The notes beneath the pieces were generated by a model. It saw only the letters and a program-made list of their open reading frames with translations. It did not search any database and was not told the DNA's origin. A program made the translations under genes and the position numbers. Of a stretch of DNA of 64,000 nucleotides, positions 62,010-64,000 are shown piece by piece. Position 1 is the first letter of the stretch. Each line of letters opens with the position of its first letter. The stretch lies in NCBI GenBank assembly GCA_050789255.1, contig JBOZRQ010000040.1, positions 25,273-89,272 of the forward strand, given 5' to 3'. Origin of the DNA: JBOZRQ01 sp050789255 (GTDB lineage: Bacteria > Bacillota > Sulfobacillia > Symbiobacteriales > Symbiobacteriaceae).

Positions 62010-63551
62010 ATGTCGCGCCATACCGACCTCGTAGTGGTTGTAGACTTTGGAGCCCAGTACGGGCAGCTGATCGCCCGCCGTGTCCGTGAGATGAAGGTGT
62101 ACTGTGAGATTTGGCCCCACAACGCTCCCGCCAAGCGTTACCTGGACGAGGGCGTGAAGGGCATTATCTTCTCCGGCGGCCCCGCCAGCGTATACGGCGA
62201 GGGGGCCCCCCAGGTGGACCCGGAGATCTTCGCCCTGGGCATCCCCATCTTCGGCATCTGCTACGGCATGCAGCTGATGAGCAAGATCCTCGGCGGCGAT
62301 GTGCGCCGTGCCGAGAAGCGCGAGTACGGCAAGGCGATGCTCAGCCTGCGGGAGCCCGGCCACCCGCTCTTCGCGGGCCTCGGCGCCGAAACCCAGGTCT
62401 GGATGAGCCACGGCGACTCGGTGCTGACCGCACCGCCGGGCTTCCACATCATCGGCTCGACCGACAACACCCCCACGGCCGCCATCGGCGACGATGACCG
62501 CAAGCTGTACGGCGTGCAGTTCCACCCGGAGGTCGTGCACAGCCTCCAGGGCAAGGAAATGATGGAGAACTTCCTGTACAAGGTCGTCGGTTGCCGTGGC
62601 GACTGGACCACCACCTCCTTCATCGAGGAGCAGGTGGTGAAGATCCGGGAGCAGGCCCAGGGTGGCAAGGTGCTGTGCGCCCTCTCCGGCGGCGTCGACT
62701 CCTCCGTGGCCGCCGTGCTGGTCCACAAGGCCATCGGGGACAACCTGACCTGCATGTTCGTCGACCACGGCCTGCTGCGCAAGGGCGAGGCCGAGCAGGT
62801 GGTGCGGACCTTCCGGGACCGCTTCCATATGAACCTGGTCCATGTGGATGCTTCCGAGCGCTTCCTCAGCAAGCTGGCGGGCGTCACCGACCCCGAGCAG
62901 AAGCGGAAGATCATCGGCCGGGAGTTCATCTACGTCTTCCAGGACGAGGCCCGCAAGCTCGGTCAGATCGACTTCCTGGTCCAGGGCACCCTCTACCCCG
63001 ATGTGGTGGAGTCGGGCACCGCAACAGCTGCGGTGATCAAGAGCCATCACAACGTGGGCGGCCTGCCCGAGGACATGCAGTTCCAACTGATGGAGCCCTT
63101 CCGGGAGCTGTTTAAGGATGAGGTTCGGGCCGTCGGCCGCGAACTGGGCGTGCCCGAGGAGATTGTGGGCAGGCACCCCTTCCCGGGGCCGGGCCTGGCG
63201 ATCCGGGTGCTCGGCGAAATCACGCCGGACAAGCTCTCGATCTTGCGGGAGGCCGACGCGATCTACCTTGAGGAGATTCGCAAGGCCGGCCTCTACAACG
63301 AGATCTGGCAGGCGTTCGCTGCGCTGCCCAGCATTCAGAGCGTGGGCGTCATGGGCGACGAGCGCACCTACGCCTACCCGATCATCCTCCGGGCCGTTAC
63401 CTCGGATGACGGCATGACCGCCGACTTCTACCGTTTCCCCTGGGATGTGCTGGAGCGCATCACGAACCGGATTATCAACGAGGTTCCACACGTGAACCGG
63501 GTCGTCTACGACATGACCTCGAAGCCGCCCGGCACCATTGAGTGGGAGTAA
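62010..63551 (+). CDS. guaA: GMP synthase (glutamine-hydrolysing)
   Basis: A 513-residue two-domain enzyme. The glutaminase domain has VVDFGAQYGQLIARRVRE, the nucleophile in FGICYGMQLM and QFHPEVVHS. The ATP-pyrophosphatase domain has the PP-loop ALSGGVDSSVAAVLVH, GTLYPDVVESG and VGRHPFPGPGLAIRVLGE. The C-terminal dimerisation part ends SKPPGTIEWE. It converts XMP to GMP. ATG after AGGAGG. A terminator follows. Confidence 0.97.
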   Translation: MSRHTDLVVVVDFGAQYGQLIARRVREMKVYCEIWPHNAPAKRYLDEGVKGIIFSGGPASVYGEGAPQVDPEIFALGIPIFGICYGMQLMSKILGGDVRRAEKREYGKAMLSLREPGHPLFAGLGAETQVWMSHGDSVLTAPPGFHIIGSTDNTPTAAIGDDDRKLYGVQFHPEVVHSLQGKEMMENFLYKVVGCRGDWTTTSFIEEQVVKIREQAQGGKVLCALSGGVDSSVAAVLVHKAIGDNLTCMFVDHGLLRKGEAEQVVRTFRDRFHMNLVHVDASERFLSKLAGVTDPEQKRKIIGREFIYVFQDEARKLGQIDFLVQGTLYPDVVESGTATAAVIKSHHNVGGLPEDMQFQLMEPFRELFKDEVRAVGRELGVPEEIVGRHPFPGPGLAIRVLGEITPDKLSILREADAIYLEEIRKAGLYNEIWQAFAALPSIQSVGVMGDERTYAYPIILRAVTSDDGMTADFYRFPWDVLERITNRIINEVPHVNRVVYDMTSKPPGTIEWE

Positions 63552-63565
63552 TGTAGCGTGTGACC

Positions 63566-63598
63566 AAGGTGGGAGGACAGCGTCCTCCCACCTTTTGC
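63566..63598 (+). terminator. guaA terminator
   Basis: AAGGTGGGAGGAC (63566-63578) pairs with GTCCTCCCACCTT (63582-63594) around AGC, then TTTT. Confidence 0.9.
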
Positions 63599-63675
63599 TT
63601 GCCGTTCTGGCTCCATACGGCTGGTGGTCACATAACATAATCTGTCCGAAACTCCACGGAAACCGGAGGGGGAGC

Positions 63676-64000
63676 ATGTCCAGACGGCGGACCAAGGACC
63701 AGAATGCGATATGGCTGGCTGACGCACGTTTGCGGGCGGTGGAAATCGCTGACCGTGTGACCCGCGCCCATCGTCGGACGGGAACATCGTCGATCGAGTT
63801 ACGGCGGGGAGAGACGATCGTTGTAAGCCATGACAGCGAGCGGTCGTCAGATGCATCCACCGGATGGGACCGTTCCGGCTCTGAGTCCACCGGATCGGAT
63901 TCTTCAGGCTCTGAGTCTACAAGATCGGATTCCTCAGGCTCTGAGTCTACAAGATCGGATTCCTCAGGCTCTGAGTCTACAAGATCGGATTCCTCAGGCT
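63676..64000 (+). CDS. Ser/Asp-repeat protein, N-terminal part (runs off window)
   Basis: ATG 63676 follows GGAGGGGGAGC and opens a frame of at least 108 codons to the edge. The first about 58 residues are charged (SRRRTKDQNAIWLADARLRA, ELRRGETIVVSHD). Then come tandem 10-residue repeats S-E-S-T-R-S-D-S-S-G encoded by 30-bp units. There is no signal peptide in the visible part. Repetitive Ser/Asp/Glu tracts occur in surface, spore-coat or low-complexity linker proteins; no family recognised. The small Arg-rich start and acidic repeat make it strongly two-faced in charge. Confidence 0.75.
   Translation, partial: MSRRRTKDQNAIWLADARLRAVEIADRVTRAHRRTGTSSIELRRGETIVVSHDSERSSDASTGWDRSGSESTGSDSSGSESTRSDSSGSESTRSDSSGSESTRSDSSG
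63850..63999 (+). repeat. tandem 30-bp repeat within coding sequence
   Basis: Four in-frame 30-bp units start at 63880, 63910, 63940 and 63970. The last three visible ones are identical and the first differs at several third or second codon positions. A more diverged unit (63850-63879) precedes them. The array continues past the window. Identity of the later units points to recent expansion. Confidence 0.9.

Noticed and set aside
63850..64000. CRISPR array
   Set aside because: The 30-bp units are head-to-tail with no spacers and stay in the reading frame of a protein.

Overview
The window looks like the chromosome of a high-GC, thermophile-type, spore-forming Firmicute and most resembles Symbiobacterium. 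This is an inference from high GC with Firmicute-style Shine-Dalgarno sites, a YyaC-type spore protease, ArgR-type operators, LCP wall proteins and a flotillin/NfeD pair. No rRNA, tRNA, CRISPR array, prophage or intact insertion sequence was seen.

Layout. 1-1.5 kb: the truncated 5' end of an AcoR-like sigma-54 activator, divergent from a CoxG-like gene behind a GG-N10-GC (-24/-12) promoter, then a Nudix hydrolase. 1.5-29 kb: arginine and carbamoyl-phosphate genes in separate units (argB-argD, argG, argH, carA/carB). Each unit except carB has a paired ARG box containing a sigma-A promoter. Between them lie a flotillin operon with a FAIM-like protein, a CHASE/PAS histidine kinase, a type I pullulanase, lactate dehydrogenase, an MpaB/Lcp-type oxygenase joined to an NDH-2 plus cNMP-domain fusion, a broken chemotaxis gene, an attenuator-controlled efflux pump and a REC-GGDEF protein. 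29-34 kb: an Lrp regulator with an aminotransferase and an amidohydrolase, a pyrophosphatase-like protein and a TPR lipoprotein. 34-40.7 kb: a LacI-controlled alpha-glucan uptake unit (binding protein, two permeases, GH15 glucoamylase). 40.8-46.9 kb: a membrane redox/copper/sulfur-carrier cluster (NnrS-like, DUF3343, cupin, CopD-like, cysteine-desulfurase-like), a divergent cupredoxin, an NDH-2 and a thioesterase, with Rex/CRP-like palindromes. 46.9-50.5 kb: a dipeptide/oligopeptide ABC operon lacking ATPase genes. 50.9-56.8 kb: a seven-gene leftward unit (YjjX, Nudix, TPR lipoprotein, LCP protein, MobA, NarL-type kinase and regulator). 57-64 kb: a structured inverted-repeat element, a serine hydrolase, a FUSC exporter, YyaC, an M20 amidohydrolase, hpt-guaA and the start of a Ser/Asp-repeat protein.

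The genes form three functional themes: arginine/pyrimidine precursor synthesis under ArgR; alpha-glucan use (LacI unit, GH15, pullulanase, lactate dehydrogenase); and respiratory/redox membrane functions. The strongest regulatory finds are a leader-peptide attenuator ahead of the efflux gene (20379-20625), the four ArgR operator-promoter modules, and the putative sigma-54 and Rex-type sites. All functions are read from sequence; no searches were run.
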